This document shows positions 1 to 6,449 of a stretch of 43,587 nucleotides of DNA, one piece after another (the first letter of the stretch is position 1; every line of letters begins with the position of its first letter). The stretch covers positions 1-43,587 of the forward strand of contig JAFXAQ010000047.1 of the NCBI GenBank assembly GCA_017516925.1, given 5' to 3'. Position numbers and translations under genes: made by a program. The notes beneath the pieces were generated by a model. The model saw nothing but the letters and a program-made list of their open reading frames with translations. It was not told the DNA's origin and searched no databases. Source of the stretch: Oscillospiraceae bacterium (lineage in GTDB: Bacteria; Bacillota; Clostridia; Oscillospirales; Oscillospiraceae).

Positions 1-30
1 ATCGCTGCGGCGGTGGGTGGATTTAATTTC

Positions 31-95
31 ATACAAACGCAGTTTGTATTTCATCTGCGTCAGCAGATTTCATCCTTGCGAAAGCAAGGATTTCA
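31..95. repeat. Array of three short hairpins joined by TTC
   Basis: Three perfect inverted repeats follow one another: ATACAAAC/GTTTGTAT (31-49), ATCTGC/GCAGAT (53-68) and ATCCTTGC/GCAAGGAT around a GAAA loop (72-91). Each is followed by the same linker TTC, and each stem begins with AT. The regular build points to a modular intergenic repeat (MITE- or REP-like) rather than one terminator. It may continue left of the window. Function unknown. Confidence 0.75.
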
Positions 96-138
96 TTGAT
101 AAATACAGGAAAATTATTTTTTAAGATTAGAAAATCCG

Positions 139-223
139 TTGATATTACTGGATTTTTGCTCAAATCCTATAAAACAACTCGAACCAAATAAGCAGAAATG
201 GCTTTTATGCCGTTTCTGCTTAT
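139..223. repeat. Direct repeat, left copy, ending in a terminator hairpin
   Basis: Positions 139-195 match 1744-1800 with about 49 of 57 bases identical, including the exact 20-mer AAATCCTATAAAACAACTCG (162-181). Both copies then run into a hairpin with stem base AAGCAG/CTGCTT (here 190-221) followed by ATTTC. The hairpin followed by a T-run looks like an intrinsic terminator. The two copies bracket the two-gene cassette at 341-1697. Confidence 0.75.
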
Positions 224-292
224 TTCTTTTGATTAAATAAGAAATAGTATTGAGTAAAAGCTTATTAGACTTTAATTTTTTTAAATTCTATA

Positions 293-321
293 TTGACAAA
301 AGAGCAATTCTATGTTAGTTT
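293..321 (+). promoter_or_regulatory. Sigma-A promoter of the DUF2089-type gene
   Basis: A perfect -35 TTGACA (293-298), a 17-base spacer and -10 TAGTTT (316-321) lie just upstream of the ribosome site AGAGGTG and the ATG at 341. The TTG inside the -35 box is in frame with the gene but is not the likely start. Confidence 0.7.
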
Positions 322-340
322 AGATACAGAGGTGATTACT

Positions 341-1090
341 ATGAGTAAGTTAATATCAAAATGCCCCTGCTGCAACGGCACACTGAATATCACATCACTA
401 CAGTGTCCTGATTGCGGTGTAGAACTCCGAAACACATTTGAATTAAGCGCTTTTGACCGTTTAGATGAGGAGCAAATGAGTTTTCTTCTTTCCTTCTTAA
501 GACATCGCGGCAACTTGAAAAATTTGCAAGAGGAAATCGGTCTCTCTTATCCCACAGCAAAAAAGAGATTGGAAGAATTATTGGTTACACTAGAAATCGC
601 CCAAGAAGAAAACAATAGCGCAAAACAGGAGGTTATGGATATGAGCAGTATTTCAGCAAACCGAAACAGCAATCGTGCATCAGAAATTATCAAAACAAAG
701 TTGATGGACAATGGTGGTCGTGTTACAGTCTACACCGCAAGAGGTTTGCCTTGTGAAGTATGGATGAACGCAGACGGCACATCCTTTACCAGCGACAAAC
801 TCCCTATCAAACCGCCCTATGAATACCGTATATTTGATGTGATCGTCGATCTGCTGGTATCTCAAGGCGGCCGGGCAAGAAAAGGTAACGGTAGAAATTA
901 TAAGCTCGGCGAGCGCAACTGTGATAAAACTACAGTTGTGGGCGCTGTTGCCTTAGACCGAGGATATACGATCGGAAACTCTGTTTTCGATCCGGTATTT
1001 GTCTTTGCCGCAATTTTGGAGTGGGCAGGCATTGCACACAATGAGCGTGGCGAACTGGAGCTGACCCATCAGTATAGGAGTATGCTATGA
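341..1090 (+). CDS. DUF2089-type zinc-ribbon/HTH regulator with extra C-terminal domain
   Basis: This 249-residue protein opens with a four-cysteine zinc ribbon (CPCC near residue 8 and CPDC near 22). A helix-rich segment with an HTH look follows, containing LSYPTAKKRLEELL around residues 67-80. Both are typical of DUF2089 proteins, small presumed transcriptional regulators. Family members are usually about 90-120 residues. Here a second part of about 130 residues follows a Ser/Asn-rich linker near residue 105; it is not recognised and has mixed alpha/beta character. The ATG at 341 is chosen over an upstream in-frame TTG because AGAGGTG precedes it and the TTG lies in the -35 box. It is probably co-transcribed with the gene at 1164, and both lie between direct repeats. 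DNA-binding regulator is the inferred role; target unknown. Confidence 0.8.
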   Translation: MSKLISKCPCCNGTLNITSLQCPDCGVELRNTFELSAFDRLDEEQMSFLLSFLRHRGNLKNLQEEIGLSYPTAKKRLEELLVTLEIAQEENNSAKQEVMDMSSISANRNSNRASEIIKTKLMDNGGRVTVYTARGLPCEVWMNADGTSFTSDKLPIKPPYEYRIFDVIVDLLVSQGGRARKGNGRNYKLGERNCDKTTVVGAVALDRGYTIGNSVFDPVFVFAAILEWAGIAHNERGELELTHQYRSML

Positions 1091-1163
1091 TTCGTTTCTT
1101 ACTTTTTTTCTTCATTGGTTTTTGGTACAAACTGCTCTTTAAAAATAAATATTGAGGCGCATT

Positions 1164-1697
1164 ATGGACAAATCCAAGATAGAAAAAATCCAATCCGGAA
1201 TCAAAAAATACCAATATTTAAGACAGCAACTTTTTGTAACAGATGTCTCAACCAACCCGGATTTTCAAAGAATGTTTAACGGCTTTTTTCGTATGGGTCG
1301 TCGCACACAGGCTTACTATAATGACTACTACCGCTATTTGCAGCAGCACAAAATGACAGGTATTTCTTTTGCTGATGCACTAACATATTTATATTTGAAA
1401 CACGGTAGATTGGAAATGTCCTTTGTCAGCAAAATGGTAGCACTGGTTGACCCCGCATTCCCTATATGGGATAGTGTTGTAACCAAAGGACACTTTGGAA
1501 TCATTGCACCCAACATAAATGTAAAAAACCGTCTACAAAAGGGCATTGAGAAGTACGAGCAGTATCGATATTGCTATGATACATATATGCAATCAGATGA
1601 AGCAAGAAAGAAGATTGCAGAGTTTAATACACTATTTCCGAAAACAGACATCACGGATGTCAAAAAGCTGGACTTCATGCTGTGGCAGGAGCGATAA
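1164..1697 (+). CDS. Uncharacterised 177-residue basic, Tyr-rich protein
   Basis: No function is recognised with confidence. The protein is hydrophilic, rich in Lys, Tyr and Phe, and has no signal peptide or membrane segment. A segment around residues 85-108, reading VDPAFPIWDSVVTKG, resembles a motif in small uncharacterised proteins with a helical DNA-glycosylase-like look, but this is only a resemblance. The ATG at 1164 is preceded by GAGGCGC; an upstream TTG at 1152 is less likely. It lies 73 bases after the DUF2089-type gene on the same strand, with no terminator seen between, so the two probably form one unit. It ends just before the right-hand direct repeat. Base composition is AT-richer than the genes to the right, consistent with acquisition. 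Confidence 0.6.
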   Translation: MDKSKIEKIQSGIKKYQYLRQQLFVTDVSTNPDFQRMFNGFFRMGRRTQAYYNDYYRYLQQHKMTGISFADALTYLYLKHGRLEMSFVSKMVALVDPAFPIWDSVVTKGHFGIIAPNINVKNRLQKGIEKYEQYRYCYDTYMQSDEARKKIAEFNTLFPKTDITDVKKLDFMLWQER

Positions 1698-1743
1698 AAA
1701 ATAATTAAGAGAAAACGCACTGTTTATCGACTGCAAAAAACTA

Positions 1744-1827
1744 TTGGTATTACTCACTTTTTACTTAAATCCTATAAAACAACTCGGACCAAAGAAGCAG
1801 ATACCCATTTGGGTATCTGCTTATTTC
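1744..1827. repeat. Direct repeat, right copy, with bidirectional terminator hairpin
   Basis: This is the second copy of the element at 139-223, sharing the 20-mer at 1767-1786. Its hairpin (1795-1822) is a perfect 13-bp stem, AAGCAGATACCCA with its complement, around TT. It lies between convergent genes and probably terminates both. The stem base and tail match the left copy but the upper stem differs, so the two hairpins diverged while keeping structure. Confidence 0.75.
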
Positions 1828-1830
1828 ATG

Positions 1831-2625
1831 CTATCGAAGAATAAACTTATCATCCTCTGTCAGGGAAAGCAGCGTGACAGCTTTTTCAAAGGTTTCTCTA
1901 TGCTCTCCAAATTGGTTTGGGTTATGGCTGTCACTGCCGAGATAAAATTTGCAGCCACAAGCCTTAGCAATGCGGTAGGGGCGCAGGATAATGTCTGCAT
2001 CATCGCCCAGATTGCAGATGTCTGCAGCATTGAGTTCGATGCCCACGCCGCATTGGGCAGCTTTTTGGAAAAGCTCGGTCATCTCATCCTCCGGCAGGGC
2101 AGCAAGAATTTGCAGAAATTCCTCCCGGTCCCGGTTGATAAGCTTGCACGTCAAATGCGCCAAGCCCACCTTGTGAAAGGGCAATGCCATATCCAGCACA
2201 CCCCCCAGGCGGCGAATCCATGCCGACACACGTCCTGCAACACTTGCACGCTCTGCATCAGTCAGGTTCGCCTCAAAGTGGAAATGGGTAGTAGGAATGA
2301 TGATAAAATCCATCTCCTGCATCCGTTCCGGAGAAATACCTAATGTCAGGTTTTTGTCCAACTCCGTTTCGCAGCCAAAAAGAAACCGCACACCCTGGGG
2401 CTGGGGAAGAGGCTTGCAACGGCTGATATGAGGAAAGTCCTGCGGCTGGTACCAGGGTGAAGCACCGGGGACTTTCTCATCCCAGAAATGGTCTGTCATA
2501 CAGATTGTTTTCAGCCCGGTATCCACTGCATATTGGGCAATCCGTTCCGGAGTCTGCTCCGGACACCGGGAGCAGGTGGAAAGATTGGAATGAATATGTA
2601 AATCGTGGTCCACAATATAGCGCAT
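1831..2625 (-). CDS. PHP-domain metal-dependent phosphoesterase
   Basis: This 264-residue protein starts with the PHP-family motif: HDLHIHSNLS near residue 7 and MTDHF near residue 43. Further conserved His/Asp stretches include FGCETELD near 102, IIPTTHFHFE near 130 and LGSDSHNP near 228. These residues normally bind two or three metal ions and hydrolyse phosphate esters. Length fits a stand-alone PHP phosphatase of the YcdX/HisK-like group; substrate cannot be told from sequence. Because the hisK gene at the end of the his operon is broken, this protein could in principle supply histidinol-phosphatase activity, but nothing places it in that pathway. The ATG is preceded by GAGAGGTG. It is transcribed alone, leftward, into the hairpin of the right repeat. 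Confidence 0.85.
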   Translation of the reverse strand: MRYIVDHDLHIHSNLSTCSRCPEQTPERIAQYAVDTGLKTICMTDHFWDEKVPGASPWYQPQDFPHISRCKPLPQPQGVRFLFGCETELDKNLTLGISPERMQEMDFIIIPTTHFHFEANLTDAERASVAGRVSAWIRRLGGVLDMALPFHKVGLAHLTCKLINRDREEFLQILAALPEDEMTELFQKAAQCGVGIELNAADICNLGDDADIILRPYRIAKACGCKFYLGSDSHNPNQFGEHRETFEKAVTLLSLTEDDKFILR

Positions 2626-2655
2626 AAATGCACCTCTCTTGCGCAGTTTTTTCTT

Positions 2656-2684
2656 ATTATACTGCGACAGTCAGGTAAACGCAA
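2656..2684 (-). promoter_or_regulatory. Promoter of the PHP gene
   Basis: On the minus strand, TTGCGT (-35, at 2679-2684) and a perfect TATAAT (-10, at 2656-2661) are separated by 17 bases, about 30 bases upstream of the start at 2625. Confidence 0.6.
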
Positions 2685-2782
2685 CCCCTTGTTGCATTAC
2701 GTCCAACAAGGCAATGCTTGCAATCCATTCCGGCAAATGCTATACTGATATCAGGTATTATCACTTGCGAAAGGTTGAAAAA

Positions 2783-3228
2783 ATGCAACAGAAATCCAAT
2801 CAAATATATGCGAGTATGCCGCCGGTGCGTCTGTTTTTCCACGCAGCCGTTCCCGGCGTTGCCATTATTCTGATGTGCGGCTTTCCCCGGGCGATTGCCT
2901 CCATTTTTGTGGACAGTAAAGATACCCAGCTTTTGGATATGGCTTCCCGGGCCTTGTGGCTGTTTAGCCTGAAGTTCTTCTTTTGGTGGTTCAGTTTCAC
3001 CGCCCTTGGTTTTTACAATGCCATTCAAGAACCAAAAAAGCTGCCATCCTGACATTATCAACTGCCCTTGTGTTTCCACTGATTATGGTGGCTGTCCTAT
3101 GGTCGCTGGGGTTGGACGGTCTGTGGCTGAACCAGGCTGCAACCTATATCCCGGTGGGTATCATTGCCTTTGTCATGCTGCGAAAAACCCAGAAAGAATT
3201 GGCCCCATCAATCAAAAACACCCCCTGA
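2783..3228 (+). pseudogene. MATE-family efflux transporter, internally deleted and frameshifted
   Basis: The conceptual product begins like a MATE/MepA transporter (NQIYASMPPVRLFF) but at about residue 26 jumps into the C-terminal half (PRAIASIFVDSKDTQLLDMA). Some 300 residues covering most membrane helices are missing. A second lesion is a frameshift at the A-run 3034-3039: six A where seven would join the frames and give EPKKAAILTLSTALVF and the usual C-terminal helices, ending near 3228. Intact MATE proteins have about 450 residues and 12 helices and export drugs or metabolites using Na+ or H+. Nothing functional is expected here. The start at 2783 is the first ATG with MATE character; its ribosome site is poor. 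The lost middle suggests deletion between distant points of one ancestral gene. Confidence 0.85.
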
Positions 3229-3260
3229 TGTAGTTATTATCCTACATCTGGGGGGTGTTG
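3217..3260. terminator. Hairpin terminator after the MATE remnant
   Basis: AACACCCCCTGATGTAG and its near-perfect complement (3242-3260) form a stem of about 17 bp around a short AT loop. It overlaps the stop codon of the MATE remnant. The T-run is weak. Confidence 0.6.
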
Positions 3261-3312
3261 TCTATTGACCGTTTTCACCGGTTCTGTTCAATGCGATTTA
3301 GGGGTTCTGTTG

Positions 3313-3340
3313 TTGAAAAATGGGAAATTTGTGCTACAAT
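3313..3340 (+). promoter_or_regulatory. Putative promoter of the TauE/SafE-type gene
   Basis: TTGAAA (3313-3318) and TACAAT (3335-3340) are separated by 16 bases, shortly before the AAGGAG ribosome site and the ATG at 3379. Confidence 0.5.
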
Positions 3341-3378
3341 GTATCAAAGTAACACATTCCTTTTAAGGAGATATCTAT

Positions 3379-4156
3379 ATGAATATTTTTGGTTATCCCA
3401 TTTGGGTGGTGGCGCTGGTCTGCTTTGGTGTGTTCTGCGCATCCTTTATGGATGCTATTGGCGGTGGCGGCGGTATCATTTCGTTGCCTACCTATCTGCT
3501 GGCCGGACTGCCAATGCACTTCGCCCTTGGCACCAACAAGCTTTCCTCCTGTATCGGCACGGTAGCTTCTACAGTGCGGTATGTGAAGAACGGCTATGTG
3601 GATTGGCTGCTGGGAGTTCCCTCCATTGTGCTTGCTTTGGTGGGCGCACATCTGGGAACACGACTGCATTTGGCAATGGATGAGCAATACTTAAAGCTCG
3701 TGCTGCTGTTTGTTTTGCCGGTGATTGCAGTCATATCTTTTGAAAAAGAAAGACCTTCCGGAAGAGCGCAAGCCCCTGAATGAGTGGGCACGCAGAGCCA
3801 TTATTTGGGGCGCATCCCTGATCTTCGGCGCTTATGACGGTTTCTATGGTCCCGGAACAGGCACATTCCTGCTGCTTTCGTTCTGCTATCTGGCGAAAAT
3901 TGACGTGCGTACAGCCTCCGGCAACGTAAAGCTGGTCAATCTGGCCTCCAACGTAGGCGCCGTGTTTACCTCCCTGATGGCCGGCAAGGTATTGATCCCC
4001 CTGGGTCTTATTTCCGCAGTATTTGCCACAGCCGGTCAGTACATTGGCGCCGGTCTGGCGCTGAAAAACGGTTCTAAAATCGTTCGCCCGGTAATTTTAG
4101 TTGTGATCATTCTGTTAGCTGTAAAAGTTCTTTTAGAGTTCTTTGGGATTGCATAA
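3379..4156 (+). pseudogene. TauE/SafE (TSUP) permease split by a frameshift
   Basis: Two overlapping frames together encode one TSUP-family membrane protein of about 258 residues. The first half (3379 to about 3745) has the N-terminal signature MDAIGGGGGIISLPTYLLAGLP and TNK motif. The second half (from about 3735 in the next frame) has the duplicated C-terminal signature FGAYDGFYGPGTGTFLL and TASGNVKL. TSUP proteins transport sulfite, sulfonates or other small organic anions. The shift is +1 within about 3735-3757, in the cytoplasmic loop between repeats, near runs of A. Both halves are otherwise intact, so this is a very recent mutation, a sequencing error, or a gene still partly functional as two pieces. 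The start at 3379 has AAGGAG upstream. A strong terminator follows. Confidence 0.85.
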
Positions 4157-4159
4157 TTT

Positions 4160-4183
4160 AAGGCCCCGTAATTACGGGGCCTT
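4160..4183. terminator. Bidirectional terminator
   Basis: AAGGCCCCGTAA and TTACGGGGCCTT form a perfect stem followed by T-rich sequence on the plus strand. It sits between the convergent TauE/SafE-type and AraC genes. Confidence 0.85.
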
Positions 4184-4185
4184 TA

Positions 4186-4986
4186 TCATATTTTGAAATG
4201 GGAAGGGTTATCCTGAAAGTATTTACGGAAGATTCGTGTAAAATAGGACAAATTATCATATCCGCAAGCTACTGCCGCCTCGCAGACCCGCATACCACCC
4301 TCGATCAAGTGCCGGGCTTCTGTGCAACGAATCAGGTTTGCCGTATAGATCAGCGAATTTCCGGTGTAGGTTTTGAATAACCGGGACAAATGGTGCTTGC
4401 TGATGCCGACATAATCAGAAACCTCGTCCAATTTAATATTGGTGTTCATATTTTGTCGAATGTAACTAATTGCTTTTCGCACATATTCATTGGATGGGTC
4501 TTCTTTTTTTCCAATTGTAGCATAGTCCCGGCACAGCGCTGTCAACAGCGTCAGTACAGCCTGACGAATATTCAGGACAGAGCGGAAATCTTCCGGTTCT
4601 TTTTGTTCATAGGCCTGCGCAACTGCCTCAAACAGCTTACATAGCGCAGCATCCTGAATAGAGGACTGAAACACCAGCTGATCAATGGGAATTCCATTTT
4701 CTATGCAAAAACTGTTGTCAACAATCAAACACCGATACCGCACTTCACTGTTACTACAAATATTATGGGGCACGTCCGGGTTCACCACAAAAATATCTCC
4801 CGGGCGAAAATCCGTTACCATTGCCCCGCAACGGATAAATCCCTCACCACCAATACAGTACAGCAATTCCATATTGGTGTGCCAGTTGGGGGTGTGGTTG
4901 CATACAGAAACGATATGCTGCCGATAAAAAATAAATGGCAACAGTGGGTCTTTCATAACATGGTTTTCGTAGGTATAAACTTGCAT
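4186..4986 (-). CDS. AraC-family regulator with cupin sensor domain
   Basis: This 266-residue protein has an N-terminal cupin-like sugar-sensing half (NMELLYCIGGEGFIRCG, then FRPGDIFVVNPDVPH near residues 60-75). A C-terminal AraC DNA-binding half carries two HTH motifs: LDEVSDYVGISKHHLSRLFK and, about 50 residues later, VCEAAVACGYDNLSYFTRIF. The start at 4986 is preferred because GGAG stands seven bases upstream; the longer frame from 5046 lacks this. It is transcribed divergently from the Gfo/Idh/MocA oxidoreductase gene at 5111, with 124 AT-rich bases between. The usual arrangement is an AraC activator controlling its divergent catabolic neighbour. The inducer is unknown, probably a sugar or polyol. 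Confidence 0.9.
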   Translation of the reverse strand: MQVYTYENHVMKDPLLPFIFYRQHIVSVCNHTPNWHTNMELLYCIGGEGFIRCGAMVTDFRPGDIFVVNPDVPHNICSNSEVRYRCLIVDNSFCIENGIPIDQLVFQSSIQDAALCKLFEAVAQAYEQKEPEDFRSVLNIRQAVLTLLTALCRDYATIGKKEDPSNEYVRKAISYIRQNMNTNIKLDEVSDYVGISKHHLSRLFKTYTGNSLIYTANLIRCTEARHLIEGGMRVCEAAVACGYDNLSYFTRIFRKYFQDNPSHFKI

Positions 4987-5110
4987 AGTAAACTCCATAT
5001 AGCAAGAATATGACAATTTTTGCCAGAAATAGGCATTGAATAACATCTAAAATGAGTATAAAGTATAAATATCTAAAAAGCAAGCAAAAAAATATTTGCC
5101 AGGAGGAACT

Positions 5111-6415
5111 ATGGAACAAATTTCTGTTATCATCATTGGTGCCGGAAATCGTGGTACCAGCTATGCAACCTTTATGGGGCAAATGCCGGAGCAGTACAAA
5201 ATCGTGGGTGTTGCGGATGCTGACCCCGCCCGTCGCAAGCGGATGCAGGCAGCGCACAACACTCCGGAAAAAAACTGTTTTGCTTCCTGGGAAGAAATTC
5301 TGGCACAGCCAAAAATGGCAGATGTAGCTGTCATTTCAACTGTGGATAATATGCACTATGCCCCAGCTATGAAAGCCATCGAACTAGGCTATCATCTGCT
5401 GCTGGAAAAACCGGTAGCGCAAACTGCGCAAGAATGTGCAGACATTGCCCTTGCAGCCAAAAACAAGGGTGTTACCGTACTTGTATGCCACGTGCTTCGT
5501 TATACCCCCTTCTTTGGCACGGTGAAAAAGCTCCTTATGGACAAGATCATCGGTGAGCCGGTGTCTGTGATCCACGTGGAAGCCGTGGGCAACGTTCACC
5601 AAAGTCACAGCTACATCCGGGGCAATTGGCACAGCGAAAAAGAAGCCACACCGATGCTTCTGGCAAAAAGCTGTCACGATCTGGATATTATACAGTGGCT
5701 GCTGGACAAGCCCTGCAAAAGCGTCCAATCTTTCGGTTCGCTTACCTATTTTCGAAAAGAAAATGCACCGGAGGGTGCGCCGGTACGTTGCGCCGACGGT
5801 GGCTGTCCCATAGCCGACACCTGTCCTTACAACTGCATCAAGCTATATTACGATAATAAAAAGAACGAGTGGTTTCGGGGCGCTTGCACAAAGAACATTG
5901 CCAAGGGCGATGTACCCACTGACGAGGAGGTTATGGAAGCGCTGCGCACCACGGACTACGGTCTGTGCGTATTCCAGGCCAACAATGATGTGGTGGATCA
6001 CCAGGTGGTCAACATGGAATTTGAAGGTGGTATCACTGCCAGCTTCTCTATGAACTGCTTTAACAAGGGCGGTCGATATCTGCGTATTTTCGGCACAGAA
6101 GGCGAGATGTTTGCTGATGTCAGCACCAATCAAATTTCCGTGTTTACCTTCCAGGATCGTCAAACCCGTGACATTCCTGTTGAGGAAACGGAAGAGAGCA
6201 TTTTGGGCGGTCACGGCGGTGGTGATATTGGCATCATCAAAGAATTGTATGAATACCTGAGCGGCAATTACACCGGCTATCGGGCGGCTGATATTCATAC
6301 CTCTGTAAAAAACCATTTTATTGGGTTTTCCGCAGAGCTTTCCCGTCACAACGGCACAGTAGAATCCATTGATGACTTTATGAAATCCTACGGTTTTACC
6401 AACCAATATAAATAA
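5111..6415 (+). CDS. Gfo/Idh/MocA-family NAD(P)-dependent oxidoreductase
   Basis: This 434-residue cytoplasmic enzyme has an N-terminal Rossmann fold (VIIIGAGNRGTSY, residues 5-17), the family EKPVA motif near residue 99 and the HDLDIIQWLL segment of the substrate domain. Family members oxidise or reduce sugars, inositols or sugar acids with NAD(P). Residues about 226-243 hold a cysteine cluster, C-x4-C-x5-C-x3-C, with a further Cys in RGACTKN about 20 residues on. This could bind a metal and is not needed for the basic fold. AGGAGG stands just before the ATG at 5111, so the in-frame start 15 bases upstream is rejected. The divergent AraC gene suggests carbohydrate-induced expression. The gene ends in a perfect hairpin. 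Substrate unknown. Confidence 0.92.
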   Translation: MEQISVIIIGAGNRGTSYATFMGQMPEQYKIVGVADADPARRKRMQAAHNTPEKNCFASWEEILAQPKMADVAVISTVDNMHYAPAMKAIELGYHLLLEKPVAQTAQECADIALAAKNKGVTVLVCHVLRYTPFFGTVKKLLMDKIIGEPVSVIHVEAVGNVHQSHSYIRGNWHSEKEATPMLLAKSCHDLDIIQWLLDKPCKSVQSFGSLTYFRKENAPEGAPVRCADGGCPIADTCPYNCIKLYYDNKKNEWFRGACTKNIAKGDVPTDEEVMEALRTTDYGLCVFQANNDVVDHQVVNMEFEGGITASFSMNCFNKGGRYLRIFGTEGEMFADVSTNQISVFTFQDRQTRDIPVEETEESILGGHGGGDIGIIKELYEYLSGNYTGYRAADIHTSVKNHFIGFSAELSRHNGTVESIDDFMKSYGFTNQYK

Positions 6416-6448
6416 AAAATTGCGAGTTCGTTTGAACTCGCAATTTTT
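6415..6448. terminator. Bidirectional terminator
   Basis: AAAAATTGCGAGTTC and its exact complement flank the loop GTTT, giving A-tract, stem and T-tract in both directions. It separates the convergent oxidoreductase and ABC exporter genes and touches both stop codons. Confidence 0.92.
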
Positions 6449-6449
6449 C

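Noticed and set aside
139-195. Direct repeat core as part of a tRNA gene (attachment site)
   Set aside because: The phrase CTCGAACC resembles a T-loop, but no cloverleaf can be drawn around it on either strand.
1744-2343. Open frame of 199 codons on the plus strand
   Set aside because: It is antisense to the PHP gene and runs through the repeat terminator; no ribosome site or domain.
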